Shown here: positions 44,303-55,800 of the stretch, piece after piece
Position numbering within the stretch: the stretch's first letter is position 1
Layout of the letters: each line of letters starts with the position of its first letter
Assembly: GCA_023374045.1 (NCBI GenBank)
Contig: CM041776.1
Span: 353,274,296 to 353,338,295, forward strand
Reading direction: 5' to 3'
DNA length: 64,000 nucleotides
Source: Limonium bicolor
Lineage: Eukaryota > Streptophyta > Magnoliopsida > Caryophyllales > Plumbaginaceae
Position numbers and translations under genes: made by a program
The notes under the pieces: model-generated
Database searches by the model: none
What the model saw: the letters and a program-made list of their open reading frames with translations, nothing else
What the model was told of the DNA's origin: nothing

Positions 44303-45391
44303 TCAAAGGTTTTCTGAGGTTATGTTTGGCTCTGGTTTGCATAGGGTGCAGATTTGGAGGTGGAGGGTTTGAGGAGGAGCTGGGGGAGGGAGTATAAGTG
44401 ACTGAGATAGGTGATGTTGATGGAGAAGTAGGTGTTGTGTGAGAGGTTTGGATGGTTGTACTGGCAGGGGTTGCAGATCTGGGTAGACTTGGGAAACCAG
44501 GGGAGGGAGGAGATAAACTAGGGTTTGGAACAGAAGGTATAGTGGATTTTTGTGGACTAGGAATGTTGAGAGGTAGAGATACAGTTTGTGGAGAAGACGT
44601 GTGAGTAGCAGACTATTGTAAGTTAGCATAGGAAATTTTTTCTTCATGAAAGATAACATCACTGGTTGTGTAGGTTTTGTGACTGGTGCTGTCAAAGCAT
44701 AGGTACCCCTTGTAATTAGGAGCATACCCGAGAAAAATGCATTTTGTAGTTTTGAATGATGTTTTCTGTTTGTTTTGTGGTATGAGGTTGGGATAGCACT
44801 CACAACCAAAAACTTTGAGTAGGTGGTAGTCCGGAGAATGATGAAAAGCATCTCAAAAGGTGTTTCATGAGAAAGTGGGGTGGGGGTACGGTTTAACAGA
44901 TATACAGCTGTGTGAAAAGCCCTTTCCCAGAAAAGTAGAGGTAGGTGGGCGGGTGCAAGGAGAGACAGACCTTTATCAACTATATGCCTCTGTCTGATTT
45001 CAACACTCCCATTTTGCTGGTGAGAATATGGACAAGTAATGCGGTGGAATATTCCTTTTGCTTTTAGAATAGGAATTAGGGCTTTGAATTCACCCCCTCC
45101 GTCAGTTTGCACACTTTTAACAGTAGTATCAAAATAATTTTCCACAAGAGTAAGGAAACTGCTAAAAACAGTAATAACATCTGACTTTGCATTAAGAGGA
45201 AAAAACCAAATAAAATGACTATAGTCATCCACTATAGACAAGTAATACCTAGCACCATTTAGAGCCAATATTGGTGTTGATCCCCACACATCTAAGAACA
45301 ATAACGAAAAGGCTTTTGTAGAGACAGAAAAGGTGAGAGGATATGGTAGAGCATGTATTTTACTTAGGCAGCACCTTTCACATGTTTTCAA
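44303..45391 (-). pseudogene. Copia integrase domain
   Basis: The 362-codon frame starts at CERCCLSKIHALPYPL (integrase zinc end) and continues with LLFLDVWGSTP, YYLSIVDDYSHFIWFF, VQTDGGGEF and YSHQQNGSVEIRQRHIVDKG. These hold the three acidic residues of the integrase core (Asp, Asp, Glu). A hydrophobic and Pro-rich C-terminal part looks like the usual variable linker. The frame is open, but the element around it is broken. Confidence 0.82.
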
Positions 45392-46175
45392 ATCACTGCC
45401 CTTAGAGGAAATAGGGAGATGATTATTCCTAATAACAAAATTAATGATCCTTGAAGAAGGATGACCAAGGCGATTGTGCTATAAAATGGGACTGGTCTTT
45501 ATTGCAGAAAGAGCCTGATAGGCCACAGGTCTCTGGTGATTTGAGAGGCAGAGACCATTCTAAGTCCTCCCTCGGCTAGAACCCTCCCCGTAGGTAGATC
45601 CTTCATTAGGAAATAATTAGGGTAAAAAAACAAAAGCAACATTATGATCTGAAGCAAATTGTCTAACTGAGAGGAGATTTTTATGAGATATGGAACATGA
45701 AGAAGATTTGAGAGAAAAAATTGTCTTAGGTGTAGGAAGGAGACCAGTTACTTGATGTTGAACAGGGAGAGATGTGTCATTTCCAAAGCTTACTGCATCT
45801 AATGTGTGGGTAAAGTCTTGGTCAATGGCTAGGTTAGACAGATCATGGGTAAAGTGATGTGTGGCTCCACTGGGTACCAGGTGTGGTTAGTAGGGAGAGT
45901 GGAGGTATAATGGGCAGTATAGGTAGGAGGGAGGACTTGATAGGCATGATCAAAATGGTGGTAACACCTGTCAGCTGTGTGACCAACTTTTTTGCAAATT
46001 GACAGGCTGGCCTATTGTCTGGTTTACCAGATAGATGAGAGCTAGAGGTTGAGTTGTGAGTACCTCTTCCAGCACCACGATTTGAGTTTCTTCCTCCTCT
46101 GTTGTTGTACCCCCTTGTGTTATATGTTCTTCCTCCCCTGTTATTTTTGTTGCTTGTTTTGGAGTTGGTATTATA

Positions 46176-46490
46176 CTATGTGGCGTTTATAGATAGCTGG
46201 GCATTGGAGAGCGTGTTTGTGGTTTTTTCAGAGAGAAGAGTTTCGTAGGTGAGAAGATAGCCATAAGCTACCTGAGGTGTAACAGTGGTGGTCATCATGG
46301 TGAGGTTGGTGGCTATAGTATCATATTTAGAGGGCAAACCCCGAACTACATAGCTTAGAAAGTCACTATCAGAAACAGAGTAGCCAGTAGAGGCCAGGGA
46401 GTTAGCTATGTTCATGGCACGCCCAAAGTAGTCAGCAATGGAGTCCGCACCTTTTTTTATGCCTATGAGTTGAGATTTGCGCTGCATCAC
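46176..46490 (-). pseudogene. Copia gag fragment
   Basis: A 104-codon frame reads QLIGIKKGADSIADYFGRAM and FLSYVVRGLPSKYDTIATNL, the copia-type gag (UBN2) core. The N-terminal part lies upstream (46500-46900) in other frames with stops. A Gly/Arg/Asn-rich stretch near 46060-46150 follows. Confidence 0.75.
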
Positions 46491-47213
46491 TCACGCATAA
46501 GTTTGGTAGAGCGGATATCTTTGATGGTGTCCCAAACTTCTTTGGAGGTTGACAGGGAATGATTTCGTTGACAAGACTGTCACTCATTGACGTGGTAAGA
46601 ACTGTCATGATAAGTTTGTCTGTCTATTTCCATTGTTTATGAGTTGGGTTTAAAATGCCATGCCAGTGATTTTGTAGGAGGACAGGATTGGAGCCATCTA
46701 TCCAGCCAAATAGGCCATGCCCAGAGAGGTAAGGTTCAACTTGCTTCAGCCAGACTTGATAATTTTCAGCAGTGAAATTAGTAAAGTGTTGAGACGTGGA
46801 GACAAGTGAGGAGAATGTAGATGAAGTGTGGAGGAGCTACTAGAACCCAAGGAACCAAAAAAAAAACCAGATTGAGGTGTGTCCATGGAGGAAGAGGATA
46901 GAAGAAATCACGAGAGGGCAGAGAAAGAAATGGCTGGAGGTGTAGAAGAAGAAAAAAAAGGGAGTGACTATGTGTTTGCGGCTCTCGATACCTTGTTGAG
47001 TAGCTCAGAAAACTAGGTTAATCAATAGGAACATTTGTAAAGGCACTGTTGTATTGATTGTGTCAATGTACATGTATATATATACAGAATCGTAAGAATA
47101 GGCCTGTACTAATTACATGCTTCCTATATACGACACTTCCCCACTTCCCAATTGCTCACTACTGCCATGTGCCGAGCGACAGAGCAAGCACTATTAAACA
47201 TTCATTTCTAAAG

Positions 47214-47546
47214 ATGGTGGGTCGCTGTGTTGCTTATTTCTCCACGGTGCTAGTTTCGATATTGTCGAGGGAAGTGACAACGATTGATAAGGATCTTGCA
47301 CCTGTCATCAAGGGTCTCATGGGAAACGACATACCGAATTGGATGTGCACTGTAGGGAATCCAGTGCAGGCATGCGAAGGGAATGCCTCGTTCAGGCCTT
47401 GTTGCAGATATGGCTTATTCGACCCATCTTGTTGGGAATGTGCTACTGGCTTGTCAGGGTGTAGCCTTGGTTGGTTGCACTTTTCAACCTTAACTTTAGT
47501 GATGATAATTGGAGGCATAATGTTAGGGAAACTTGCCATGTTTTAG
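47214..47546 (+). CDS. Hypothetical 110-residue protein with C-terminal membrane segment
   Basis: The frame from ATG 47214 reads MVGRCVAYFSTVLVSILSRE, then a Cys-rich middle (WMCTVGNPVQACEGN, FRPCCRYGLFDPSCWECATG) and a hydrophobic end (LTLVMIIGGIMLGKLAMF). The frame is open further upstream through the Copia LTR. I do not recognise the family. Nine cysteines and a hydrophobic tail might mean a membrane-anchored Cys-rich peptide, but this may be chance or part of a pseudogene interrupted by the Copia element. Confidence 0.3.
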   Translation: MVGRCVAYFSTVLVSILSREVTTIDKDLAPVIKGLMGNDIPNWMCTVGNPVQACEGNASFRPCCRYGLFDPSCWECATGLSGCSLGWLHFSTLTLVMIIGGIMLGKLAMF

Positions 47547-47989
47547 TTATAATTAATTTGCCTAATATTGTGCAGTGTTTGGTTCATATGACAAGTTTGT
47601 GGCTCTAGGATGTTACAAATCATTTCTTTATGATCTACAAATGAAATGGAAGGTGGGGTTTTTCCAAAAAAAAAAAGACTTGTTAACCTTTTCCTAATTG
47701 TCAATCTTACTTATCCTTTCCACATTACCACTCTCTAATTAATCCACATACTCTACTCTCTCCTTTTCTCAAATTGTTAAATTCATATTTTGTTATTAGC
47801 TCTTGTATTATAAATGATATGGACGCAAGACTTCCAGTGGAATACCACAATGGAGGATAAGGTCCACAATACGATGAGTTGCTCACCGTACTGATAAGAT
47901 GTTATTTTGCCTACAACAATGAAGGATAAGGTCCACTGTACTAATAAGGTTCAGTAAGTCCTTCTTCCAGGTCACCCCGAACAATTGCA
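47547..47989. other. Unassigned sequence
   Basis: AT-rich and A-tract sequence. A phrase AATGGAGGATAAGGTCCAC is echoed near 47920. No gene seen. Confidence 0.35.
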
Positions 47990-48956
47990 TGATGTGTGGG
48001 ATCATAATCTCTAGAGGTGGTGCAAACTCAGTGAGTTAGACGCCGATTGCCTCCAGTACACAGCCACTAGGCCGGAGATGGGAATCTCCATGATGTGATA
48101 TATGTCGTGGAGAGTAATAGTCATCTCTCCAAATGGCATGTGGAAAGAGTCCGTGTTCGACTGCCATCTTCACGAACACAGAAATGAGCGCAAGGTCAAA
48201 GCTACCATGAGCTATCTAGGCTAGACGCCGACGTCCAGTCATCTCCACCGCGTCTTTCAACTCCTGGTGCCTCAACGTCGATGAAGTCCATAAATCTAGC
48301 ATCTTGGCCTAGACTTGAAGCTGAAGAACCATTCTTCTGCTCAATATTTCAACTAATGTCACAACTAAATCACATTTCCTAAGCAAACTTAAGTTAGAAA
48401 AAAATTCTAAAAAAGAACATACCACTCCCTGCCACAAGTTAAGCGCGATGTGACCACCGAATCTAGGGATCATACTCGTAATCTTCAGACCTCCGGGGAC
48501 AAGAGTCCCATCGAGCAACTAATCTCTGTAATCTTCGTCGTAGGCGGTTGATCAGGCGAGATAGATCGACCCTCACTCCAGAGTCGAGTCATCGTTGGCC
48601 GCCCCCCGACTATAGATGAAGAAGCCATCTGACTCGATCCAACTACAGGCCATGAAGGCCCCCGCCACTAGTCCTCACCATAACACTGCCAACTCTGAAA
48701 ACCGAGTTAGTAACCTAATTATGAGAGTCCGGTTGCGGTGTCATCATCATCATCTGCTGCTGCTGCTCCGCCAGCAATCTCTGACGTGCCTGCTCCTCAA
48801 GTACCCGCCGACGGTCCTCAGCTACACGCCTCCTAGTTGAGCACGCCTCTTCTCTCCAACTGCCAGTCCCGTAGGGGCCGGCGATGATGTCTCACTTGGC
48901 CCAGATGAGCTGCCTCTACCAAACAGACCGAACAACCCCTTATTTTTACCCGCCAT
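47990..48956 (-). pseudogene. Plant mobile domain (MAIN-like) gene remnant
   Basis: On the minus strand an ATG at 48956 starts MAGKNKGLFGLFGRGSSSGP, then after a frame change come AEDRRRVLEEQARQRLLAEQ and a Gln/Met run (48840-48735). Further on are LLDGTLVPGGLKITSMIPRF with FGGHIALNLWQGV (48520-48430) and, near 48180-48060, SFHMPFGEMTITLHDIYHIM with EIPISGLVAVYW. The FGGH...W and THLP.GEMTITL-type motifs are those of the plant mobile domain of MAIN/MAIL proteins and related transposons. Frame changes and stops show decay. It may derive from a MULE-type element or a MAIL gene. Confidence 0.7.
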
Positions 48957-49804
48957 CTGTTGTGTTGTGTTCAACGTTAGTCAAAATGTGTTTAAAGTTA
49001 GTCAAGACCGGTCGAGGTTAGTCGATACCGATCAAATACATATCAATGTTGTTCAATTGTAGTCAGAATCAAACAATCAAAACAAATTCGAATGAATTAA
49101 AATAGGTCAGAACAGATCACATACATGTCAAAAGACGTCTAAAACATGTCAAAACGTCAAAAAACTGATCAAAAAACACATCCCGCCTCTTTCTTCTCCG
49201 CGTCGACACCGTCTAGGAGCCACAACCATTGCCGCCGGTTTGAAACTGTGTCGCCGGCCATTGCAATTCATCCGCGTTAGTGCCCAGATGGAGCGGTGGG
49301 TATCGGTGCATGTTGTTTCATGCGGGCGTCACCGTTGGCTTTCGGTACTAATTTTTACTGCTTTTTTGCTATTTTTTGTCCTACTATGAGTCTAATTTTG
49401 TTGAAAATCTGTAAACTATGTCAGAAAAAAATACCTGAACAAGTAGATCTGAACTGCACCTTTAGAAACCCGAACTCCCGCTACCGCTCCCACTTCTAGA
49501 TAGATGCCAAAAAGAATTCTATTGAGATATAGAGTTTTGAGAATTTGAAATGAGGTGGAGAGATAGTAGAGGGAGAATGTCTAGTTATAGAAAATTTTGA
49601 AATAAAGGGCAATATCATATAGTTTTTGTAAATTCTAAATGCGCGAAGTGAAAACTCAACTAAGCGTTTATCAGTGGTGCGTAATTTGTTACTCATTCCA
49701 CGACAAAATGTAAATAATTAAGTTAAACAGGAAGACACAAGGGAGGAAAAATTAAAATCTAATGATGATATTTTTTTACTTAGATCATAGATAAACACAT
49801 TGTT
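48957..49804. other. Unassigned sequence
   Basis: Has repeated GTCAAAACG/GTTAGTCAA words between 48970 and 49170. Short frames around 49296 and 49500 are not supported as genes. Confidence 0.35.
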
Positions 49805-49812
49805 GTTTTAAG

Positions 49813-50702
49813 TAGGGGTGTTCACGGTAAGGTTAATTGTATAGCGTATGGTTAACCGGGTAATACGGTTTTTAAAAATTCGATACCGTTACCATTCCAT
49901 TTACATCGGTTAACCGCATTCAGGTTAACCATTTAGAACGGTACGGTAATTCAGGTTAACCGAAACCGGTTGAAGATTTTTTTTATGTAAATAACCTTGT
50001 GTAATGATAACAAACTAGATAAAAGTGAGCAAATAAAAAACAATAAAAACTAGAAAGCATCATGTGCAACATTAGTTTATATACGTAACATATAAAACAA
50101 ATATTGAATCCACCATTATACAATGCTCATCTAATAAATTCATTATATAATGTATAAGCTGCACATTTATAATCGTAATGACACGAAACAATCCAAGAAT
50201 ATAAAGCAAAATCAATTCACGTAGATTCAAACAACATAATTTACAAGCTGATTTATCAACTAAGTGACAGCAAAATACATCTTAAAAGATTTAACAAAAC
50301 ATAATTACAATATACACTATCTATAATGCTTACCTTCCTCTTCAATGCACATAATATACGTCATAGGTAAGGAGTGTCCTTTTTCTAGATTCTAGATTAT
50401 CTTTGTTTAAGTTATCAAAATATAAGTTAAAGGATATACAAAATACTAGCACATAGCAAACAATATTAAAATATCAAAATCCAAAATTGAAGACTATATG
50501 TATATATAAATATATAGTTATATATATAACTGGTTAACGGTAACCACAGTATAAAGTTACATACCGTTACCTAAACCGCATATGTCTAATTATAACGGTA
50601 CGGTTAACCGTACCTCCAAAGACGGTGCGGTTAACCGGTTAGACGGTACAGTATAAACAGGTTGGTACGGTACAGACAGTAACGGGTTTTTGGGCACCCC
50701 TA
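49813..50702. mobile_element. hAT-type element C with GGTTAACCG subterminal repeats
   Basis: The 8-bp duplication GTTTTAAG (49805-49812 and 50703-50710) flanks ends TAGGGGTGTTCAC and GGGCACCCCTA, typical hAT (Ac/Ds-type) termini. Both ends are dense in GGTTAACCG, ACGGTAC and GGTACCGT-like words. The 890-bp element has no transposase gene. Confidence 0.92.
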
Positions 50703-50832
50703 GTTTTAAGTGTCGGGTCATACGAGCATTTATATACTGGATTTCAAATACATACTCAACACAAGCTTAATAAAAACGACCATGTAATTAAGACTAAAAG
50801 TAGTAAACCAAATAACATTGAAACTTTTGATT

Positions 50833-50838
50833 TTTATT
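50833..50838 (-). terminator. Poly(A) signal of the - strand annexin gene
   Basis: AATAAA on the minus strand, 107 nt after the stop codon at 50945. Confidence 0.55.
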
Positions 50839-50944
50839 GCTCAAAGTTGAAACAACTCCCCAATAGCTAGCATAACTTCGAGTATGATCTCTCTGCAAAC
50901 ATCCACCCCCAAAACAAAATGGAATGAAGTGATAAAATCAGCTA

Positions 50945-52615
50945 TCAGAACTGATTTTCAAATGTAACGAAACCTACCAGGTAATCTCTATAATGCCCTC
51001 GAGTTCTATCCTTAACTTTTTCAGTCAGATCCTCTCCGTATAGATTATAATACATGAGTGCCACTTTCTTCAGCTTATCTCCATCCTGAGTTACAAACAC
51101 CCTAGTCAGAGCTTCTTGTGCGGTGTAATCAGCATCATGTCTCAATGACATCTCCAAAACCTGACCATATATATATGGACATTAATTGTTAGAATTAGTT
51201 ATAATCTCCAAAATTCCTTAACTGAAAAAGATTTGAGATTTGAATGAAGTGTAAAATATATGTAAGCTGGGACATAATAAATCACACCTCACTAAAATAG
51301 ATATCTGGTGTACACAAGCATTGGAATGATGTCTTCAATGTTGGGGATTGGAGAAGATCCTGAGTTATGTTTTGGCCAGTGATGTCTTTGTAATACTCTA
51401 AAATGGTCTTGATGTAGAGCTTGCTCTTAGTAGAGAGTATCCACACCACTTCATCATTCTCCACAGGACACTCACTTCGGAAAGCCTCTAGCAAAGCTTG
51501 AGCCTTCAATTTCACATCGTTTTGATCCACTTGATGTCCTTCATATCTGTATGAGCTCACAAGAGCCACCAGGAGCTGTTCATGTATAGCAACATCTACA
51601 TATATTAGTCACTTGAGTATGTAATTAAGTATTCAAAATGAAATGATAATTGATAGCAAAACCTTGCGTTGGAGACCAGTGACTTTGGAAGCAACATCTT
51701 CTTCAATGGAGCAGTCAAAGAGTGAATGGTAAGCTTTCCTTGCACCTAGAAGTTCATCTGAAGTTCTAGTGCAAGCCACCTCTATGATTAAATTATATGC
51801 TTCTGGTCCCTTGGTTAATGCTTCATTAATTAAACGGGCATCTCTTTCCATGGGTGCATTATATGGAGAACTACAGCCCTCTGATTGTGATTTTCCAGAA
51901 TTTTATCAGTAAAAAAGTGAGAAAGGGAGTGAAGCATAGCAGAGCATTAACGATTAGTTACCTGAAACCGGAGGAATTCTCGGCTCAGAAATTCATGGAC
52001 ACCTTCATTCAACTTGTGAAAGTGACGGTCATGATCCTCTGTGAAGAAGCTAGAGCATTTCCTGAAGGTTTTCATATCAGCGTGTTGCCATCTTGGTAGG
52101 ATTGATTTCAAAGATTCTCTTCCACTCCGAGTCTCAATCCTTGAATGAATTACGTATTGAAGAGTGCGAAATCAACAATTGAACCGAATTTAAATTTCAA
52201 GAACCAAGTCAAGATTTCATATTCAAACCAGTTTCAATCAATCGGAGTTGCCAAAAAAAAGATTGATCTGAATTTCACCCATTAATTGGTCACTGGGCTT
52301 ATATCAATATCTTAAAATTGCAATCACGAAACTCTCCAATATTTTTTGTCTGATGGTCAATATCCTAAAATCAAGATGCTCTGAACGGAAACAGCAAAAC
52401 CAGAAAGGTGACACCCCAGTTACATTCAAGACAGTTTGATTTGATTGTAAATGTTTACTCCTAGTCCCTAGCTACTACTAATAAGAATGAATTATGAATT
52501 CCACAATGCTCATGAAGAAAAAAGTCAAGTCCAAGTAACAAGGAATGGTGAACAGAGAGTTAAAAATACCTGATAAAGCATTTTGAAGAGTTTGCTGATC
52601 ATCAGCCATAGCCAT
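50945..52615 (-). CDS. ANN4: Annexin, ANN4-like, five exons, two 1-nt deletions in the reading
   Basis: Exons on the minus strand: 52615-52570, 52139-51962, 51880-51663, 51575-51288 and 51160-50945, all with GT-AG borders. The total of 946 nt is 2 nt short of 316 codons. Exon 2 changes frame between GVEENL and KSILPRWQHADMK at a TTT run. Exon 3 changes frame between AVVLHIMHPW and ERDARLINEAL at a GG pair. Adding one base at each would give about 315 residues. Family marks: FFTEDHDRHFHKLNEGVHEF, EAYNLIIEVACTRTSDELLG, RKAYHSLFDCSIEEDVASK, SSYRYEG, ILSTKSKLYIKTI and LTRVFVTQDGDKLKKV, closest by recall to annexin D4. Repeat IV has HDADYTAQEA and no GXGT loop, as in that type. It may be a functional gene with assembly errors or a young pseudogene. 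Confidence 0.88.
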
Positions 52616-52716
52616 TATCTCTTACGGAGCTTGAAGAAAAGAATAGAACAGTAGGGCGGAAGAGGAGGATGGGATAATGACAGAAGACGAGGGAAAAGGT
52701 GTCCACTTGATGCCAT

Positions 52717-52722
52717 TTTATA
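52717..52722 (-). promoter_or_regulatory. TATA box of the - strand annexin gene
   Basis: TATAAA on the minus strand (GCATATAAAATGGC), about 100 bp upstream of the ATG at 52615. The tandem array starts about 90 bp further upstream, so this promoter is bordered by repeats. Confidence 0.6.
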
Positions 52723-52812
52723 TGCAGAAGCAGAACAGACGGAATAGGTCCTCTCTCCTCTGGCTTAGTTTGGAGGTCTGACTTCTCTTTCGCTCAGATA
52801 AGAAGGATACAA

Positions 52813-55800
52813 GTGTAATTTTATTGGTGGTTAGTTTACATTGAAAAACTTATGTCAACTATTAATGCTGGTGTTACCTAGTTCATCAGTGTTAATTCAC
52901 ACAATGGTAACGAAATGGGGTGAGACGACAAGCGATGGATTTTGTAAAAAAACAAAACCAAACATATAGTAATAGCTTGTTTTGTAGTAGTAATTACCAA
53001 TGTGAGTAACATGTTTTTTTCATATAGTCAACATTGAAGAAAAGTGAGCGTTAAACTCATTTTTATCTAAAGAACAATATTAATTAGCTATTAAGTTGAT
53101 GATCTGATTTTTTGGAAATTATGTTATTAATTAATTTTTTTTATTAAATTAATTCTTGTGACTTGAAGTTGTGATAACTTAATATTAGGCTATTTTTTAT
53201 TCTCTTCTAAAAAACCTTGTGTTATTTTTGCAATTGGCTGTAACATTTTGGTGAGTAGTTTATATTGAAAAACTTATATTAATGCTGGTGTCTCGTAGTA
53301 TCAGTGGTAACTGCACACAATGGTAATGACAGGCACTAGGGTCAGACGACGAGCGTTGGATACCTGTAAAAAACAAAACCAAACATATAGTAATAGCTTG
53401 TTTTGTAGTAGTAGTAATTACCAATGTGAGTAACATGTTTTTTAATATAGTCAACATTGAAGAAAAGTGAGCGTTAAACTCATTTTTATTTAAATAACAA
53501 ATATTAATTAGCTATTAAATTGATGATCTGATTTTGGAAATTAATGTTATTAATTAATTTTTTTTATTAAATTAATTCTTGTGACTTGAAGTTGTGATAA
53601 CTTAATATTAGGGTGTTTTTTATTCTCTTCTAATAAAACCTTCGTTATTTTTGCAATTGGGTGTAACATTTTGGTGGGTAGTTTACATTGAAAAACTTAT
53701 CTCAACTATTAATGCTGGTGTCTCGTAGCTTATCAGTGGTAACTGCACACAATGGTAACGACAGGGGTTGGGGGTCAGATGACTAGCATTGGATTTCTGT
53801 AATAAGCAAAACCAAACATATGGTAATAGCTTGTTTTGTAGTAACATGTTTTTTAATATAGTCAACATTGAAGAAAAGTGAGCGTTAAACTCATTTTTAT
53901 TTAAAGAACAAATATTAATTGGCTATTAAGTTGTGATGATCTGTTTTTGGAAATTACTGTTATTAATTAATTTTTATTAAATTATTTTGTGACTCGGAGT
54001 TGTGATAACTAAATATTAGGCTGTTTTTTATCTCTTCTAATAAAATCTTGTGTTATTTTGCAATTGGCTGTAACATTTTGGTGGGTAGTTTACATTGAAA
54101 AACTTATCTCAACTATTAATGCTGGTGTCTCGTAGCTTATCAGTGGTAACTGCACACAATGGTAACGACAGGGGTTGGGTCAGACGACCAGCATTGGAAT
54201 TCTGTAAAAAGCAAACCAAAAAACATATAGTAATAGCTTGTTAGTAGTAGTAATTACCAATGTGAGTAACATGTTTTTTAATATAGTAACATTGAAGAAA
54301 AGTGAGCATTAAACTCATTTTATTTAAAGAACGAAATTAATTAGCTATTAAGTTGATGATCTGATTTTTTCAAATTACTACTCTCTCCTGTTCTAATATA
54401 AGTCGTTCTAGATTTTTCAAACTTTTAAGAAAGAGTTTAAAAAGACTAGTATACCCTACTTTGTATTGGGGAATAAAAAAGTAAGTATACTTTATTGGTA
54501 AGATAAAAAGGAGAGTGTAATGATAAATAAAATAATTAAAAAAGTAGAAGGGTAAAAGTAGAAAGATAGATAACAAAAGTCTAAAATGACTTATAATTTA
54601 AACATAATTCTAAAGTCTAAAACGACTTAATTCAGAACAGGAGGGAGTATATTAATTAATTTTTTTTATTAATTAATTCTTGTGACTTGAAGTTGTGATA
54701 ACTTCATATTAGGCTGTTTTTATTCTCTTCTAAAAAAACCTTGTTATTTTGCAATTGGCTCTGTAACATTTTGGTGGTAGTTTACATTGAAAAAACGTAT
54801 CTCAATTATTAATGCCGGTGTCTCGTAGCTTATCAGTGGTAACTGCACACAATGGTAACAACAAGGGTTGGGGTCAGACGACGAGCATTGGATTTCTGTA
54901 AAAAACAAAACCAAACTATAGTAATAGCTTGTTTTGTAGTAGTAATTACCAGTGTGAGTAAAATGTTTTTAATATAGTCAACATTGAAGAAAATGAGCAT
55001 TAAACTCATTTTATTTAAAGAACGAATATTAACTAGCTATTAAGTGATCATGTGATTTTTGGAAATTAATGTTATTAATGAATTTTTTATTAAAATTAAT
55101 TATTGTGACTTGAAGTTGTGATAACTTAATATTAGGCTGTTTTTTATTCTATTCTAAAAAACTTGGCGTTATTTTGCAATTGGCTGTAACATTTGGGGGG
55201 TAGTTTACATTGAAAAACAAACTATCTCAACTATTAAAGTATTAATGTTGGTGTCTCGTAGCTTATCAGTGGTAACTGCACACAATGGTAACGACAGGGT
55301 TGGGGTTAGACGACGAGGGTTGGATTTCTGTAAAAAAAAAAAAAACCAAACATAGTAATAGCTTGTTTGTAGTAGTTATTACCAGTGAGTAACATGTTTT
55401 TTAATATAGTCACATTGAAGAAAAGTGAGCATTAAACTCATTTTTATTAAGAACGAATATTAATTAGCTATTAAGTTGATCATGTGATTTTTGGAAATTA
55501 CTGTTATTAATGAATTTTTTTATTAAATTAATTATTGTGACTTGAAGTTGTGATAACTTAATATTAGGCTGTTTTTTGTTCTATTCTAAAAAACCTTGCG
55601 TTATTTTTGCAATTGGCTGTAACATTTTGGTGGGTAGTTTACATTGAAAAACTTATCTCAACTATTAAAGTATTAATGCTGGTGTCTCGTAGCTTATCAG
55701 TGGTAACTGCACACAAGGTAACGACAGGGGTGGGGTTAGACGACGAGGGTTGGATTTCTGTAAAAAAAAAAAAACAAAACCAAAATATAGTAATAGCTTG

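Larger units (their letters stand above)
41057..47117 (-). mobile_element. Copia retrotransposon with short LTRs, split by a solo LTR
   Basis: LTRs of about 122 bp (41057-41178) and 124 bp (46994-47117) share AACTAGGTTAATCAATAGG and ATAGGCCTGTACTAATTACA with a few differences. Next to the right LTR, on the minus strand, lies AGGTATCGAGAGCC, close to the initiator tRNA-Met primer site TGGTATCAGAGC. Gag, integrase, reverse transcriptase and RNase H remnants follow in Copia order on the minus strand. Flanks are GGCTT on the left and TGCTT on the right, so the 5-bp target duplication is imperfect or the ends are off by one base. Frameshifts and stops make it inactive. Confidence 0.88.

Noticed and set aside
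44303..44620. Pro/Leu-rich C-terminal extension of the Copia integrase as a separate protein
   Set aside because: It is the normal variable linker after the integrase core and has no domain of its own.
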